Source: Fulvitalea axinellae (GTDB lineage Bacteria; Bacteroidota; Bacteroidia; Cytophagales; Cyclobacteriaceae). From it: a stretch of 64,000 nt of DNA. This document shows positions 62,901 to 64,000 of the stretch, in pieces (the stretch's first letter is position 1; every line of letters starts with the position of its first letter). The notes below the pieces were generated by a model. The model did not search any database. It was not told where the DNA came from and was given only the letters and a program-made list of their open reading frames with translations. The stretch is taken from assembly GCF_036492835.1 (NCBI RefSeq), contig NZ_AP025314.1, positions 1,860,001 through 1,924,000 of the forward strand, read 5' to 3'. The translations under genes were made by a program, and so were the position numbers.

Positions 62901-64000
62901 CGGGAAGCATAAGTTGCTGTTCAACGAAGCCCGGAAGTTCAAGAACAGCCGGAAGATCTTTCTGGAAGATAAATACGCCGAAAAGACCATAAACCTGTTG
63001 AAAACGGATTCTTATGAATTTGAGGTGGAAGAAGATCATCCAGAGTCCAAAGCCACCGATCGTTTTTCTGTCAGGCTTGGGAATAAATCTGTAATGAACA
63101 AGGTCTTGGTGCGGGGCGCAAAAGGACTCTTCGGAGGCCAAGGGCGTTTGGTTAATGTCCCGGTTTTGGTGCGTGACTTCAAGAAGATGACTGACTTCGA
63201 ACTTGGTCTTTCTTGGGATATATCGACTCTGGAGTTTAAGAAAATATCAAAGAAAATTTCAGGAAACTTCACGCTTGACGAGTCAAAGGTTCAAGAAGGA
63301 AATCTTGAATTTGAATGGTCTTCAAAAAAAGAAAAAGGGATGACGCTTAAGGAAAATGACACGTTAATGGTGATCGATTTCCGAATAGCTAAAAACTCCT
63401 CTGGTATCACTGATATACATGTCACGAAGGCGAAAGGTCATGGTTTGGCGTTGGTGAGCGATGAGAAATCGGAGGCGCCTGTTAGTTTCGAAAATCTGGG
63501 TTTGATTCTCAAGCCGATCGTATTGGTGAAAGGCAAAGTCTCTGTGGTCGGGGGGTATTCTCCCGAAACGATTGATTGGAAATGGTCGATTTCGGGTGTG
63601 GGCGAAGGAGTGGTTTCCGGATCGGGTGATTTCGAGTTGGAACCGTTGGAAGGCGAGGTTGTCCGAGTCGAAGGTGAAGTTAAGGAAACGTCGGTTCGTC
63701 CGTCGGTGTTGGATCTTATTTTGGCTAGAAGGCACGTTCTGGGCGTAAAGTATCTGAGTGAGCCTATTGACAGGTTTGCGGCCGATATGGACGGGAATGA
63801 CATTGTTTCGACTAAGGACATCGCTCAAATCCGCAAAGACATCTTGGGAGTTGAAGATCCGGAGGATAACAGATGGATGATTTTCCCAGAAAGCGAAATT
63901 TCCAAGATTGAGGATGGCCATTTTTCCAGAGTCGAAGAAAATTTCGAAATGACGATGGGGAACATTCCTGTTGATCTTGGTTTCGTCGCTTTGCGGAAAG
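59974..64000 (+). CDS. Giant secreted repeat protein with cohesin-like and dockerin domains (3' end outside window)
   Basis: Open without stop from ATG 59974 to the window end (1342 residues visible). Signal peptide ending LPAVSIAQ, then LYWNGPASAGATWDDQSKW, the start of a family of Cytophagales surface proteins. Residues about 300-540 carry repeated blocks: a module starting SNQSIQNV at residue 349 recurs as SNQNLTGL at 416, a 67-residue period, with KTGG and SGT repeats. About 590-800 is a non-repeat beta region. At about 1040-1170 a cohesin-like domain appears (VNVPVLVRDFKKMTDFELGL). A type I dockerin follows at about 1240-1295 (VLDLILARRHVLG, then ADMDGNDIVSTKDIAQIRKD with a canonical Ca-binding loop). 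Likely a surface adhesin or scaffold component; ligand unknown. Confidence 0.85.
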   Translation, partial: MNNYFRFLFSTVVVFMSRACAGVLLLVIVLPAVSIAQGAGETLYWNGPASAGATWDDQSKWVYLDGSAAGRIPNENDVVVFRNDHQKNIRISGDYACKKIIVQMKNASQSYRVRLQVRNRDWLGDPGGHIVFEVKEGIEIENLPASGFDSNVVVVVLNESTFKTTDFTQDGQVILEELRLWDHVSVVELHPEENTILPKPRNRSSDTSNSFNGDYDNLRIFPVSPVTVALDGDIRIRKELKTNSNVNFTLSPNKMKLSQNWVSGGAEVTSGTVELSEGEVQELQNVAGLHDLTLTKIGESVNFTSETPVNGTLTTSGSQSITGVLDLKGNWTGGNVTISGGEVKLSGASNQSIQNVTSVPKLSLEKTGGSLSFSNVTVADELSGTGAFDWTGTLGLEGVWSGPTSIGSGTLKLSGSSNQNLTGLSTVPSLELAKTGGTLSLATLNVNTSLSTSGTAGWSGTLKLLGNWIGGSTTVSSSDIVFAGTSDQTTQSALTLNGVTVEKTAGKISIGADVTVLGTLTTDSNSNFDLGSNALELRSNWQGNSGTIESDGESGSVNFTQGVAQVISGKHVIPYVTLNKSDTINTLTLSDNFIVTKMLKLEKGKIVTNDKLRLYADENGYAIIPAITAPADVSLDGDIKVDRYIGQPGDSRSAGWMRFGATVSNMSFMDWANSFGIYMNPGSGVSSVKTFDEEKYGDYREGDNTSVYWIPQTNINGEILSGIGYAVYMYSSAIENGTISFTEKGTLPKGDISISTQYSASPYTYGYNLMSNPYPCPISWNELLNLQDNNGELWDNKAYVWDSQNSRYRFLVTNNGSGTNSLKITNYTNSGRLIDTDLNIAPGQAFFIFNNSGGSGTQHDFVFKESAKVKVHDRPLYRKAVDAPKPDGNFEGIAMTLEKGEQFSPIALDFSDESKSDFGLNEDIFQLGGQDVYLAARVKSTGRDGNLDKKVNARFSSQPFPEADTLINLSFSAKKSGKHKLLFNEARKFKNSRKIFLEDKYAEKTINLLKTDSYEFEVEEDHPESKATDRFSVRLGNKSVMNKVLVRGAKGLFGGQGRLVNVPVLVRDFKKMTDFELGLSWDISTLEFKKISKKISGNFTLDESKVQEGNLEFEWSSKKEKGMTLKENDTLMVIDFRIAKNSSGITDIHVTKAKGHGLALVSDEKSEAPVSFENLGLILKPIVLVKGKVSVVGGYSPETIDWKWSISGVGEGVVSGSGDFELEPLEGEVVRVEGEVKETSVRPSVLDLILARRHVLGVKYLSEPIDRFAADMDGNDIVSTKDIAQIRKDILGVEDPEDNRWMIFPESEISKIEDGHFSRVEENFEMTMGNIPVDLGFVALRK

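Noticed and set aside
1..64000. tRNA, rRNA, prophage or transposase genes
   Set aside because: I looked for T-loop motifs, integrase and transposase signatures and saw none.

Overview
The window looks like part of a chromosome from a free-living or marine Bacteroidota, most likely order Cytophagales (Flammeovirgaceae/Fulvitalea-like; this rank is inferred). Support comes from paired SusC/SusD genes, fasciclin lipoproteins, a PID-CTERM sorting tail, a dockerin/cohesin-like giant secreted protein, and promoters of the Bacteroidota form TTG-N20-TAnnTTTG. No tRNA, rRNA, insertion sequence or CRISPR array was seen.

Layout. 1-2753: 3' part of tex and a small membrane protein. 2860-10213: a retron. 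Two tandem non-coding RNA units, each with its own promoter and terminator, lie upstream of an ARM/HEAT-repeat gene, a winged-helix-SWIM gene and a retron-type reverse transcriptase. This gene set matches what I recall as type XIII retrons. The two ncRNAs share msr, msd base and msd tip but carry unrelated, perfectly paired msd stems; this is the most interesting part of the window. 10585-10672: four GGACNTGTC sites at exact 22-bp spacing. 10792-16590: a TetR-controlled efflux operon (tolC, hlyD and two ABC-2 permeases, no ATPase). 16625-20285: two MuiA-like (DUF4139) paralogues carrying SusC-plug-like inserts. 20580-22448: a large unrecognised protein.

22445-27895: an IclR regulator divergent from a four-gene catabolic operon (Fe-dependent alcohol dehydrogenase, short-chain dehydrogenase, DeoC-type aldolase, FGGY kinase). 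This suggests oxidation, phosphorylation and aldol cleavage of a sugar or polyol that cannot be named from sequence. 28149-47170: an outer-membrane uptake locus of three fasciclin lipoproteins, two SusC/SusD pairs, a beta-helix lipoprotein and a lipoprotein ending in a discoidin-like domain, with no recognisable glycoside hydrolase.

47173-64000: two glutathione-S-transferase-like genes, a frameshifted Crp/Fnr regulator, a DUF1097 membrane protein, a RecQ helicase, trans-3-hydroxyproline dehydratase, an S37-like peptidase, a LuxC-like acyl-CoA reductase divergent from a dicluster ferredoxin, a DUF481-like barrel, a possible toxin or CIS-cargo protein, a PID-CTERM small protein, and the first 4 kb of a giant secreted repeat protein with cohesin-like and dockerin domains that runs off the window.
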